The position numbers and the translations under genes were made by a program. A DNA stretch of 64,000 nt from Listeria monocytogenes ATCC 19117. GTDB lineage: Bacteria; Bacillota; Bacilli; Lactobacillales; Listeriaceae. Shown here piece by piece: positions 7,778 through 15,757 of this stretch; position 1 is the stretch's first letter, and the number at the start of each line of letters is the position of its first letter. Where the stretch lies: the NCBI RefSeq assembly GCF_000307025.1, contig NC_018584.1:992001-1056000 (forward strand). The letters run 5' to 3'. The notes beneath the pieces were generated by a model. It searched no databases. It worked only from the letters and a program-made list of their open reading frames with translations, and was not told where the DNA came from.

Positions 7778-8824
7778 ATGAATTGGTTAGAAAAGTTAAA
7801 AGAAAACGACACTGCAAGACGGGTGCTAGTGTTTGTTCTTCTAGGCATTGTTTTATATTGACTCAGAAGTATGATTGATTTGATTTTACTAACATTCATT
7901 TTTGCATTTTTAGTAACACGACTAGAGAATGTTATTTTGAAAAGGGTGCGCGTACCAAGAAAGCTAATTGTCATTGTACTTTATTCATTAGTAGCAGTAT
8001 TCTTATATGTCGCTATAGTGCATTTCTTACCAATTTTAATTAATCAAATTTCTCAATTAGTAGATTCTCTTGTGAAACTTTACAATAATCCAAGTGACAA
8101 TACGATTGTGAAGTGGATTGTTGGGTTTTTAAAAGAATCTAACATACAGAAATATTTGCAAGCTGGGGTCGATTTTATTATTGCTTCACTATCCGGTATT
8201 GGATCTGTCGGATTATCTTTCTTCTTAGCATTAATTCTTAGTTTATTTTTCTCTTTGGAAAAAGAACGAGTAACTTCTTTTACTGGGCAGTTCATGACAA
8301 GTAAGGTAGGCTTTATTTTTAAAGAGGCTGCATTTTTTGGAAAGAAATTTGTTTCGACTTTTGGAGTCGTTTTAGAGGCGCAATTAATGATCGCTTTAGT
8401 AAACACATTTATTACGACAATCGCGCTTTATTTAATGGACTTTCCACAGTTGCTTAGTTTATCCATTATGGTTTTCGTCTTAGGATTAATCCCCGTTGCG
8501 GGGGTGATTATTTCCTGTATTCCACTGGTGCTTATAGCTTATTCTGTTGGAGGATTTCAAGATGTGGTGTACATTTTAATTACCGTTGTCATTGTTCATG
8601 CAATAGAGACCTACATTTTAAATCCAAAATTAATGTCATCTAAAACGAACTTACCGGTATTTTACACATTTATTATTTTGATTTTCTCGGAAACATTCTT
8701 TGGAGTGTGGGGGCTAATCGTAGGAATTCCAGTCTTTGTATTCTTATTAGATATTTTAGAAGTGAGAAATGCAGAAGACTTAAAAAAACGAACAATATTT
8801 GGACGCAAGAAAAAAGTAGATTAG
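7778..8824 (+). pseudogene. AI-2E family (YdbI/YtvI-like) membrane protein with an in-frame TGA at codon 28
   Basis: The natural start is ATG 7778, with an AAAGGG-type ribosome site and a promoter 30 nt upstream; it encodes MNWLEKLKENDTARRVLVF. Codon 28 (7859-7861) is TGA, and the same frame then runs open for 320 codons to 8824. Conceptual full length is 348 residues, normal for AI-2E family permeases, with about 8 membrane segments and the typical C-terminal block ILNPKLMSSKTNLPVF. An ATG at 7871 could restart translation (317 residues) but has no clear ribosome site and would cut the first membrane helix. Either a strain-specific nonsense mutation or a base error. Function of the family ranges from signal export to ion transport. 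Confidence 0.8.
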
Positions 8825-8848
8825 GCGATAGCCTTAATCTACTTTTTC
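8811..8848. terminator. Bidirectional terminator built from two gene ends
   Basis: AAAAAGTAGATTAGGC pairs with GCCTTAATCTACTTTTT (one bulged T) around a GATA loop. The stem contains the stop codons of both converging genes; each encodes a protein ending KVD. Confidence 0.9.
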
Positions 8849-9733
8849 TATTCCCCATAAAAAGTCAGCTACTTCAGCATCAACATCGGTATTTTCGTGG
8901 AGTTTACTATGAGCTGCATTCTTACCTGTGAATGTTTTTTCTTCGTAACTTGCTGCCTGGCCTTCAAAAATGAATTTGCCAGATAAGGCGCTCGCAACAG
9001 AAACGCTACCATCGCTTTTTGTTCCGTTTAAAGTATCACCTGCAATATTTAATACGTGCAAATTAGTAGGGATTTTTTGTTTGTTTTTCATGAATTCACT
9101 ATAACGGTCTGAAGATTTTTTTGGCCCTGAATCTGTAAGGTCGTAAGCTGTAACACCATCATCACCAATTACTAGTCCATTAAGTGGAGCACCGATTAAA
9201 ACAAGTTTTTCAAGAACAGGATAAGTTTTATCACTACCTACTTTTTCAATGTAACTTGTTAAACTAACGCCACCCATGGAATGACCAACTGCGTATACTT
9301 TTTCGATATGATAATTATTTTTTAATTCTTTCATGACATTTTGAATCCATTGTGTTTGATTTGCCGCTGAGCTTTTATTATCTTCAAAAATAACTTGAAT
9401 AGTAGGGTTATGACTAAACTTATCATAGTTTCCATCAGAGCTTACAGTCCCATCAGCTGCAACATTCATAACAAGTGATTTTGTTACATCCCCGTCTTCA
9501 GCAAGACGATTAATCATACCTCCGAATGAATTAATTGTTCCAGAATACCCATGAACAAACAGAGTAGGGATTGCTATTTCTGAAACAGGTTTTTGTTCTT
9601 TTTTTGTTGTTTTATTTGCTGTCACAGCAGGCTCTTTAGCTTCTTTTTTAGTCGGCTCAAATTGAAGAAAAATTATCCAAAAGCCAGTAATGATAATGGC
9701 TAATGCGATAATTAAACTAATAACTTTTTTCAT
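8834..9733 (-). CDS. DUF915 alpha/beta hydrolase (second of pair)
   Basis: 299 residues with an N-terminal membrane anchor or signal (about 7-28) and a lysine-rich linker, then an alpha/beta-hydrolase of the DUF915 family: FVHGYSGT oxyanion region, nucleophile elbow GHSMGG, and a C-terminal histidine in AAHSKLHEN. Likely a surface esterase or lipase of unknown substrate. The start is the ATG at 9733, 8 nt after AAAGGA; the ATG at 9742 overlaps that site. Located 20 nt downstream of a paralogue sharing the same motifs, indicating tandem duplication. Confidence 0.85.
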   Translation of the reverse strand: MKKVISLIIALAIIITGFWIIFLQFEPTKKEAKEPAVTANKTTKKEQKPVSEIAIPTLFVHGYSGTINSFGGMINRLAEDGDVTKSLVMNVAADGTVSSDGNYDKFSHNPTIQVIFEDNKSSAANQTQWIQNVMKELKNNYHIEKVYAVGHSMGGVSLTSYIEKVGSDKTYPVLEKLVLIGAPLNGLVIGDDGVTAYDLTDSGPKKSSDRYSEFMKNKQKIPTNLHVLNIAGDTLNGTKSDGSVSVASALSGKFIFEGQAASYEEKTFTGKNAAHSKLHENTDVDAEVADFLWGIEKVD

Positions 9734-9753
9734 TTCAAACATCCTTTAATCGT

Positions 9754-10575
9754 TTATTTCTCGCCCCATAAAAATTGACCAACATACTTATCCACTACAG
9801 TAGATTCATGCATACTACTATGAGTAGCTTGTGGTCCTTTAATGACATGTGTCGTTACCTTTTGATGTGCAAATAATTTTTCACCATATAAAACACTATC
9901 TAATTTCACTTCACCATCACTATTTGAACCATCTTCCAAATTACCACCAATAATCATAATTTCAGTATTGTTGGGTAAAACTTTGGCCATTTTCTCAGCA
10001 AATTTAGCATGCACATTATTGGCATTTTTAATATCAACCTGCTGATCGCCATTCACATATTCTTCCGGATAAAATGGAACTGCAAGAAACACAATTTTAT
10101 TTACTTGTGGATAGGACTTGTTTTTCTCGTAACTAGCTAAATAAGAAACCCAAGCACCGCCACCCATTGAATGACCTACTGCATTAAATTTTTTTATGGC
10201 ATAATTTTGTTGTAAATAAGACATTACCTTTTTTGTCCACATTGATTGTTGAGGAAGCGTTGCTCGATTATCTTCAAAAACAATGTTGATAAGTGGATTT
10301 TTTTCTTTTTTGTTATAAGTTCCAGTAGTAGAAATTTTTCCATCTGGGCTTACATTTACGGTCAATGACTCTGTACCCCAATCATACTTTTGGTCAAAGC
10401 GACGTATCATTCCGTGAAGCGAGCGGTCTGTCCCACGATAACCATGTATAAAAATGGTAGGGATGGATTCATTGGCTGCTTTTGGATAAGTCGTGTTAAT
10501 CGTCAGTAAAATAAAAATTGCTCCAACTAAACAACCTAATGGTAAGATAATGGAGAAGAACACGCGCTTTAGCAT
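9754..10575 (-). CDS. DUF915 alpha/beta hydrolase (first of pair)
   Basis: 273 residues. An N-terminal hydrophobic segment (about 5-27) precedes an alpha/beta-hydrolase domain with FIHGYRGT, nucleophile elbow GHSMGGG and a late histidine in ATHSSMHES. Paralogous to the next gene, with the same FEDN-R/K pattern and spacing. Secreted or membrane-tethered esterase is inferred; substrate unknown. AAAGGGG ribosome site precedes the ATG. Confidence 0.85.
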   Translation of the reverse strand: MLKRVFFSIILPLGCLVGAIFILLTINTTYPKAANESIPTIFIHGYRGTDRSLHGMIRRFDQKYDWGTESLTVNVSPDGKISTTGTYNKKEKNPLINIVFEDNRATLPQQSMWTKKVMSYLQQNYAIKKFNAVGHSMGGGAWVSYLASYEKNKSYPQVNKIVFLAVPFYPEEYVNGDQQVDIKNANNVHAKFAEKMAKVLPNNTEIMIIGGNLEDGSNSDGEVKLDSVLYGEKLFAHQKVTTHVIKGPQATHSSMHESTVVDKYVGQFLWGEK

Positions 10576-10669
10576 TATTTTACGCCCCTTTAAAATTCGT
10601 TATGAACAAATTATACATTTTTTTTATAGAAAACGCACGATTGGTCTACTTTTTCTACTAATTTAATGG

Positions 10670-10698
10670 TTTCATCTCATGAACACATATAGTATACT
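10670..10698 (+). promoter_or_regulatory. Promoter of the DUF4064-like gene
   Basis: TTTCAT (10670-10675), 17 nt, TATACT (10693-10698). The -35 is weak, the -10 is near consensus. Confidence 0.5.
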
Positions 10699-10732
10699 GG
10701 AAAAATAAGCGAAGAAACGGAGGCATATTCAT

Positions 10733-11191
10733 ATGATGAAACGAACTGGTGAGATAGTACTCGCTATTATTGGTCTTGTTTTAAGTATACTCGCACAAGC
10801 ATTTATTGCTATTATTGGTCTATTGATGATAAGCGGTTCAAAAGGAAAAGAAGGTTTAACAACTTTCTACAACAACTACTACAAAACAATGACTGAATGG
10901 GAAATCCCGAAAAAAGAGATTCCTGATCCCGATCGTGTACTAGATTTTGTGCAAACATTATCTTGGACTGCATTAACAGGAGGCTTAATTACGCTCGCAC
11001 TTGGTATCTTTGGGATTTACTACATATTCAAAAATAAAAAACCAGTTTTTGCTGGATATTTATTTTTAGCAGCAGGCGTTGTATCGTTGCTTTCTACAGC
11101 ACTAATTAGTTTCATTCCTGCGTTATTATTCATTGTTGTTGCGATACTTTGTTTTGTCCGCAAACCGAAGAGCACTTTTTCTGGATTATAA
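10733..11191 (+). CDS. Four-helix membrane protein, DUF4064-like
   Basis: 152 residues with membrane segments near 7-33, 80-102, 107-125 and 128-145 and a polar extracytoplasmic loop (about 35-75). It resembles DUF4064 proteins of Firmicutes; function unknown. Ribosome site GGAGG is 9 nt from ATG 10733. Own promoter and terminator, so monocistronic. Confidence 0.8.
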   Translation: MMKRTGEIVLAIIGLVLSILAQAFIAIIGLLMISGSKGKEGLTTFYNNYYKTMTEWEIPKKEIPDPDRVLDFVQTLSWTALTGGLITLALGIFGIYYIFKNKKPVFAGYLFLAAGVVSLLSTALISFIPALLFIVVAILCFVRKPKSTFSGL

Positions 11192-11195
11192 TTCG

Positions 11196-11230
11196 AAACG
11201 AGTTTGAACTTTTCAAGCTCGTTTTTGTTT
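11196..11230 (+). terminator. Terminator of the DUF4064-like gene
   Basis: AACGAGTTTGAA pairs with TTCAAGCTCGTT (small mismatch) and is followed by TTTTGTTTT. Confidence 0.8.
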
Positions 11231-11252
11231 TACTTCTACTTTTTTAGGGAAT
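11227..11252 (+). promoter_or_regulatory. SigB promoter of the small anchored protein gene
   Basis: GTTT at 11227-11230, 16 nt, GGGAAT at 11247-11252: a full match to the SigB pattern GTTT-N13-17-GGGWAT. The gene at this position in L. monocytogenes (lmo0953) is, from memory, a SigB regulon member. Confidence 0.75.
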
Positions 11253-11284
11253 AAAATAGTGGATTTCAAGAGGAGGTTGATAGT

Positions 11285-11518
11285 GTGAAAAATAAAGTAG
11301 GAATTATTGCCGGAGCCGTGGGAGCTGTCGCTGGAGTTTTAGCTTGTGCAGTAGTATACGTGGTTAAAAAGCAACAGCCGCCTACCCCTTTTGATGAGGT
11401 AAATGATATTCGGACCCGTTACGCTGACAAAGAAATTTCTGAAACAGAACTGGAAGAAAATAACATGATTTCAGAAGGTGGCGTTTCATCTCTTCAATAT
11501 GAAGAAAAAGTCAAATAA
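11285..11518 (+). CDS. Small membrane-anchored protein, putative general-stress member
   Basis: 77 residues: one glycine/alanine-rich membrane helix (about 4-26) followed by a polar acidic tail. Start GTG at 11285, with AGGAGG 8 nt upstream. It resembles small YtxH-like stress proteins in layout but I cannot assign it to a family. The clean SigB promoter upstream makes it a general stress gene by inference. Confidence 0.8.
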   Translation: MKNKVGIIAGAVGAVAGVLACAVVYVVKKQQPPTPFDEVNDIRTRYADKEISETELEENNMISEGGVSSLQYEEKVK

Positions 11519-11526
11519 TGAGAATG

Positions 11527-11567
11527 CAGTTTGTGTCTTGTGTTACGCGAGAACAAGCTGTTTTTTT
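11527..11567 (+). terminator. Terminator of the small stress gene
   Basis: CAGTTTGT pairs with ACAAGCTG (one mismatch) around an 18 nt loop, followed by seven T. Confidence 0.65.
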
Positions 11568-11612
11568 ATGTAGAAAACACTGCTTATTATAGTAGATTAT
11601 GTTATCCTGTAG

Positions 11613-11630
11613 TTAGACAATAGGACTCAA
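11613..11630 (+). promoter_or_regulatory. Candidate LiaR-type operator
   Basis: TTAGACAATAGGACTCAA is an imperfect inverted repeat (TTAGAC / GACTCAA) about 40 nt upstream of the -35. Its place suits an activator site, and the downstream pair is of LiaI/LiaH type; the assignment to LiaR is inference. Confidence 0.35.
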
Positions 11631-11668
11631 GTTGTAGGTGAATTTCCTTCTACAGCGGGTTATTATAC

Positions 11669-11697
11669 TTGATAGATAGGGTTATGATAGGTACAGT
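11669..11697 (+). promoter_or_regulatory. Promoter of the LiaI/LiaH-like pair
   Basis: TTGATA (11669-11674), 17 nt, TACAGT (11692-11697). The weak -10 is what an activator-dependent promoter would have. Confidence 0.55.
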
Positions 11698-11745
11698 AAT
11701 AAAAGAAAATATATCAGCTACATTTGGAAGTTAGGAGGTAGGCGT

Positions 11746-12060
11746 ATGAGAGCAATATTGATTGGCGTATTAATAATTTTACTAATTGCGATGATACTTA
11801 TAGTTTTATTGCCAGCGATACTAGCAACAATTGGTGCAGTGCTCGGCTTTTGGTCACTTAAGAAGCTACTTGAAGCAAGGTCCGTAGGTGAAAAAGTTAT
11901 TTATGGTATTCTAATTGGTGTTGGTGCCTTAATAATTCTAGCTAACTTAAAAGGAATTCTGGTTGTTGTAATTATCGGAGCAATCATTTACTTCCTAACT
12001 AGAAATAAAAATAAACCAAGAAAAAATGATGACGTATTCGACTACCCATACAATAAATAA
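11746..12060 (+). CDS. LiaI-like small membrane protein
   Basis: 104 residues; two to three membrane helices (about 4-38, 52-68, 72-86) and a charged C-terminal tail rich in K and D. Size, topology and position directly before a PspA/LiaH-like gene match LiaI, the membrane anchor of LiaH in Bacillus. In L. monocytogenes I recall this pair as LiaSR-dependent (cell-envelope antibiotics). AGGAGG lies 7 nt before the ATG. Confidence 0.75.
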   Translation: MRAILIGVLIILLIAMILIVLLPAILATIGAVLGFWSLKKLLEARSVGEKVIYGILIGVGALIILANLKGILVVVIIGAIIYFLTRNKNKPRKNDDVFDYPYNK

Positions 12061-12075
12061 TTGGAGGAGAAAAAA

Positions 12076-12921
12076 ATGGCAAACCTTTTTGAAAAAATGA
12101 AACAATGGAATAAAGAAGTTAGTGAAAAAATCGAGAAACGTGAAGAAAAACGTCGTAATTCGGTAAGTTACTATATGGATAAAACAAAACAAGAAATGAA
12201 AGACGCAGAACGCATGGTAGAAAAACAACGCGAACTGAAATCTCTTTTCTATAAAGAATATAAAGAAATGGAAGTTTATGTAGAAAAACGCCGTCATCAA
12301 GCTGAAATTGCAAAAGAAGCTGGTGAAACTAAATTAGCTGATTTTGCATTAGAAGAAGTAGCTCAATATGAAGAACAATTAAAAGCAACTAAATCTCATT
12401 ATGATCAAGCTTCTGAACAACTTGAAAAATTAGAACTACGCATGCACGAAATGCGCCTAAAATGGAAAAACCTTAAAACACAACATTTAGCTGAAATGGC
12501 TGAAAAAAATGCAACAGAAACTTCCGAAAAAATGGACAAAGTTATCCATGATATGAGCTGGGGTAGCGTAAGTGACTATCACGAAGCACAAAAACAACGC
12601 GATCTAGCTGAAGAAGCTGAAAAGAAAGCTGATATGAGCAAAGAACTTTCTCAATCCTTTGATGATCTAATGGACGAACTAGAAAAGAAAACAAAGAAAA
12701 GCAAAGAAATCATCAAAGATAAAGCGCAAAACTTTACAACTATGGTAGATGAAATTATTGAACGCGAAAAACAAAATTTCAAAAAACCAGAAAAAGCTTC
12801 GATGGAAGATCAATTAAATGAACTTGAAAAAGAAGCTGCAAAAGAAAAACCAAAAGAAGAAAAAGAAGTATTAATTCCAGAATTAGAGAAAAAAGAAGAA
12901 GAAAACGAAACAGATAAATAA
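12076..12921 (+). CDS. PspA/LiaH-like coiled-coil envelope-stress protein
   Basis: 281 residues, soluble, nearly continuous coiled coil from about 15 to 215, with the PspA-like layout: residues about 40-150 (SYYMDKTKQEMKDAERMVEK..., then LADFALEEVAQYEEQLKA) resemble the alternating helices of phage-shock proteins. The K/E-rich tail (about 235-281) is disordered. It likely coats the inner membrane face during envelope damage, anchored by the preceding LiaI-like protein. ATG 12076 follows GGAGG; the longer frame from TTG 12061 contains the ribosome site and was rejected. Confidence 0.78.
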   Translation: MANLFEKMKQWNKEVSEKIEKREEKRRNSVSYYMDKTKQEMKDAERMVEKQRELKSLFYKEYKEMEVYVEKRRHQAEIAKEAGETKLADFALEEVAQYEEQLKATKSHYDQASEQLEKLELRMHEMRLKWKNLKTQHLAEMAEKNATETSEKMDKVIHDMSWGSVSDYHEAQKQRDLAEEAEKKADMSKELSQSFDDLMDELEKKTKKSKEIIKDKAQNFTTMVDEIIEREKQNFKKPEKASMEDQLNELEKEAAKEKPKEEKEVLIPELEKKEEENETDK

Positions 12922-12929
12922 AAGTAATT

Positions 12930-12958
12930 AGCGCAGAATAATCATTCTGCGCTTTTTT
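12930..12958 (+). terminator. Terminator of the LiaIH-like pair
   Basis: AGCGCAGAAT pairs perfectly with ATTCTGCGCT around AATC, followed by six T. Confidence 0.92.
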
Positions 12959-12968
12959 ATAACAAAAC

Positions 12969-13003
12969 GCTATGGGCCTTCTAAATATGCTCGTAGCTTT
13001 TTT
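12969..13003 (+). terminator. Second tandem terminator-like hairpin
   Basis: GCTATGGGC can pair with GCTCGTAGC using two G-U pairs, followed by six T. It backs up the preceding terminator and insulates nagA. Confidence 0.55.
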
Positions 13004-13043
13004 GGTTATATTACTTTTTTTCGGGTAAATAGGAAAAGATAAG

Positions 13044-13071
13044 TTGCATTTTAATAGATACGTGCTATAAT
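13044..13071 (+). promoter_or_regulatory. SigA promoter of nagABR
   Basis: TTGCAT (13044-13049), 16 nt, TATAAT (13066-13071). Confidence 0.8.
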
Positions 13072-13072
13072 A

Positions 13073-13088
13073 ATTGGTATAGACCGAT
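13073..13088 (+). promoter_or_regulatory. NagR (YvoA/DasR-type) operator
   Basis: ATTGGTATAGACCGAT is an inverted repeat close to the DasR/NagR consensus (TGGTATAGACCA type). It directly follows the -10 and covers the transcription start, so NagR bound here would block nagABR until glucosamine-6-phosphate or N-acetylglucosamine-6-phosphate appears. Confidence 0.82.
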
Positions 13089-13109
13089 TTAACAAGGAGG
13101 CAATATGTA

Positions 13110-14243
13110 ATGACTAATAAAGTAATTACTAACGCTACAATTTATACTGGTAAAGGTGTTCTAGAAAATGCTTTCGTACGTTTTGACAAACAAATTTTAG
13201 AGGTTGGCTCGATGGCTGATTTCCAAGCGGACAAAGCAGAAGAAGTAATCGATGCCAAAGGACAAAAACTTGTTCCAGGTTTCATTGATGTTCATTCCCA
13301 CGGTGGTTATAGTTTTGACGCAATGGATGCAGATCCAGAAGCACTTAGAAAACAAGTGAATGGAATGTTAAATGAAGGAATTACTACTTACTTCCCAACA
13401 ACGATGACACAATCACATGAAAATATTGAAAAAGCATTAAAAGTGATCAATGAGGTTGCTCAAACAGAACCTGTTATTGGTGGAATTCATTTGGAAGGTC
13501 CATTTGTTTCTAAAGTCTTTAAAGGCGCACAACCAGAAGAATATATTCAAGCACCTGACTTGGAACTTTTCAAAAAGTGGTTTGATATTTCTGGTGGTTT
13601 AATTAAATTAGTAACATATGCACCAGAACATGATACTTCAGCTGATTTTGAAAATTTGTGTTTTGAACTAGGGGTTGTTCCGAGTATTGGTCACTCTAAT
13701 GATGTTCGTGAGCACTTGAAAACAAGTAAAGCGACACACGCGACACATTTATATAATGCTTGTCACCGTATGACGCACCGTGAGCCAGGCGTTCCAGGTC
13801 ATGTTTTACTAGAACGCGGTATTAATGCAGAACTAATCGTTGATGGCATTCACGTTCATCCTGATATGGTGAAATTAGCTTATCAAATGAAAGGGCCAGA
13901 ACATTTATGCATTATCACTGACTCCATGCGAGCAAAAGGTATGCCAGAAGGGAAATCTGAACTTGGCGGCCAAACTGTTATCGTGAAAGATAAACAAGCT
14001 CGTTTAGAAGATGGAACTTTAGCTGGAAGTGTACTCACTTATGACGATGGCTTCCGCAACATGATTAAATTTACTGGATGCTCGGTAGAAGAGGCAGTTC
14101 TTATGTCTTCTGGAAACCAAGCACGCGAATTTAATTTAACACAAAAAGGTGCAATCGAGGCTGGTAAGGATGCAGATTTCAACTTACTTGACGAAGATTT
14201 ACACATTACAGCAACTTATTCATTCGGAAAAAAACATTCTTGA
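13110..14243 (+). CDS. nagA: N-acetylglucosamine-6-phosphate deacetylase NagA
   Basis: 377 residues. Amidohydrolase that removes acetate from N-acetylglucosamine-6-phosphate to give glucosamine-6-phosphate. Metal and catalytic signatures: HSHGGYSFDA near 62-71, HLEGPFV near 128, THLYNACHRMTHREPG near 210-225 and the catalytic aspartate in LCIITDSM near 270. First gene of nagABR; nagB starts 15 nt after its stop. Supplies amino sugar for glycolysis or cell-wall recycling. ATG 13110 is 9 nt after AGGAGG; a nearer ATG at 13105 is immediately followed by TAA. Confidence 0.97.
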   Translation: MTNKVITNATIYTGKGVLENAFVRFDKQILEVGSMADFQADKAEEVIDAKGQKLVPGFIDVHSHGGYSFDAMDADPEALRKQVNGMLNEGITTYFPTTMTQSHENIEKALKVINEVAQTEPVIGGIHLEGPFVSKVFKGAQPEEYIQAPDLELFKKWFDISGGLIKLVTYAPEHDTSADFENLCFELGVVPSIGHSNDVREHLKTSKATHATHLYNACHRMTHREPGVPGHVLLERGINAELIVDGIHVHPDMVKLAYQMKGPEHLCIITDSMRAKGMPEGKSELGGQTVIVKDKQARLEDGTLAGSVLTYDDGFRNMIKFTGCSVEEAVLMSSGNQAREFNLTQKGAIEAGKDADFNLLDEDLHITATYSFGKKHS

Positions 14244-14258
14244 GAGGAAGATAATAAA

Positions 14259-14963
14259 ATGCAACTTATCACAACAGAAAATAAATTAGCAGGTTCTAAA
14301 AAAGCACTAGAAATTATTGAAAAAGGAATTACATCAGGTGAAGTAAACACACTTGGCCTAGCAACTGGTAGCACACCAGAAACACTTTATGCAGAGCTTG
14401 TAAAAAGCGATGTTGACACAAAAAATGTCACAACAACGAACTTAGATGAATATGTAGGTCTTGCGGCAAACGATCCAAACAGTTATCATTACTATATGAA
14501 TGAATTGTTATTCTCTAAAAAAGCATTTAAAGAAAGTTTCTTACCTAACGGAGAAGCGACGGATGCAGAAGCAGAATGCGCACGTTATGAAGAAATTTTA
14601 TCTGAGCACCCAATTGATATTCAAGTGCTTGGAATTGGAACAAACGGCCATATTGGTTTTAACGAACCAGGAACTCCTTTTGATTCGTTAACACATAAAG
14701 TGGTTTTAACAGATTCCACTCGTGAAGCTAATAAACGCTTTTTCGAAAGAGAAGAAGATGTTCCAACACATGCTTATTCTATGGGAATTAAATCCATCAT
14801 GAATGCGAAGAAAATTATCCTACTTGCTTTTGGTGAAAACAAAGCACAAGCAATCAAAGAAACTATTAAAGGACCTGTAGATGTGAATTGTCCTGCTTCT
14901 GTACTTCAAAATCATCCAGATGTTACTGTGATTCTTGACAACGAGGCGGCGTCACTTCTATAA
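14259..14963 (+). CDS. nagB: Glucosamine-6-phosphate deaminase NagB
   Basis: 234 residues. Converts glucosamine-6-phosphate to fructose-6-phosphate plus ammonia. Typical motifs: LGLATGSTPETLY (phosphate loop, about 35-47), TTNLDEYVGL with the catalytic aspartate (about 61-70), and GIGTNGHIGFNEPG (about 126-140). Short form, as in Gram-positive NagB, lacking the C-terminal allosteric extension of E. coli (266 residues). Between nagA and the GntR repressor gene, with 15 nt gaps on either side. Confidence 0.97.
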   Translation: MQLITTENKLAGSKKALEIIEKGITSGEVNTLGLATGSTPETLYAELVKSDVDTKNVTTTNLDEYVGLAANDPNSYHYYMNELLFSKKAFKESFLPNGEATDAEAECARYEEILSEHPIDIQVLGIGTNGHIGFNEPGTPFDSLTHKVVLTDSTREANKRFFEREEDVPTHAYSMGIKSIMNAKKIILLAFGENKAQAIKETIKGPVDVNCPASVLQNHPDVTVILDNEAASLL

Positions 14964-14978
14964 GAAGAGGGCGGGAAA

Positions 14979-15701
14979 ATGATCGATAAACAATCAGGAA
15001 TACCGATTTACATTCAGATTCAAAGTGAAATTAAAAAGAAAATGGAAGATGGTGTTTGGAAAGTTGGCACTTCTATTCCAGCTGAACGTCAACTTGCTGA
15101 AATGTTTCACGTTAGCCGAATGACGGTAAGACAAGCCATTCAAGGCCTCGTTGATGATAACATTTTGCAAAGACGTGTTGGTGCCGGGACCTTTATTGCG
15201 GAAAAGAAACTAACCGAACGACTTGAAGCGGTTACGAGTTTTACGAATTTGATGTTACAAGAGGGGAAAGTTCCTTCGACGCGAATCGTATCGTATGGCA
15301 TTCGTCCGGCAAGTACGCAAGAACAAGAAGCGTTGCAACTGCCAGAAAACAGCAATGTAATGAAAATTGAACGGATTCGTTACGGCGACCGTGTGCCAAT
15401 TCTTTATGAAGTTGCTGCCATTCCAGAAAAAATTGCTTCACTGCTTACAAAGGAAGACATTATGGATTCCCTTTATAAAGCGATTGAATTAAAACTTGGT
15501 CAACCAATTGGAGAAGCGGAACAAATCATGGAAGCTTCTTTAGTATCAGAAAAAATTGCGCCATATCTTGATGTGAAACTCGGATCGCCGGTTATGAAAC
15601 TCAGGCAGATTACAACATTAGAAGACGGTCGACCATTTGAATTTACGCGTTCCCAGTATGTAGGTAGTAGATTTCAATTTGTAGCTAGGATTAAACAATA
15701 A
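14979..15701 (+). CDS. nagR: GntR/HutC-family repressor NagR
   Basis: 240 residues. N-terminal winged helix-turn-helix (about 8-70: IQIQSEIKKKMEDGVWKVGT, SRMTVRQAIQGLVDDNILQRR) and a C-terminal UTRA ligand domain (about 90-238), the layout of YvoA/NagR, which responds to amino-sugar phosphates. Third gene of the nag operon; with the operator at 13073 it would repress its own operon. Confidence 0.9.
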   Translation: MIDKQSGIPIYIQIQSEIKKKMEDGVWKVGTSIPAERQLAEMFHVSRMTVRQAIQGLVDDNILQRRVGAGTFIAEKKLTERLEAVTSFTNLMLQEGKVPSTRIVSYGIRPASTQEQEALQLPENSNVMKIERIRYGDRVPILYEVAAIPEKIASLLTKEDIMDSLYKAIELKLGQPIGEAEQIMEASLVSEKIAPYLDVKLGSPVMKLRQITTLEDGRPFEFTRSQYVGSRFQFVARIKQ

Positions 15702-15705
15702 ATAA

Positions 15706-15742
15706 AAGCTTGAGGCGGAATCTGTCTGCCCCAAGCTTTTTT
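15706..15742 (+). terminator. Terminator of the nag operon
   Basis: AAGCTTGAGGC pairs with GCCCCAAGCTT (one mismatch), followed by TTTT. Confidence 0.88.
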
Positions 15743-15757
15743 GCATAATGATTTTCG

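Noticed and set aside
7859-7861. The TGA as a programmed selenocysteine or readthrough codon
   Set aside because: No stem-loop resembling a bacterial SECIS follows it, the family uses no selenocysteine, and the upstream residues are a plain membrane helix.
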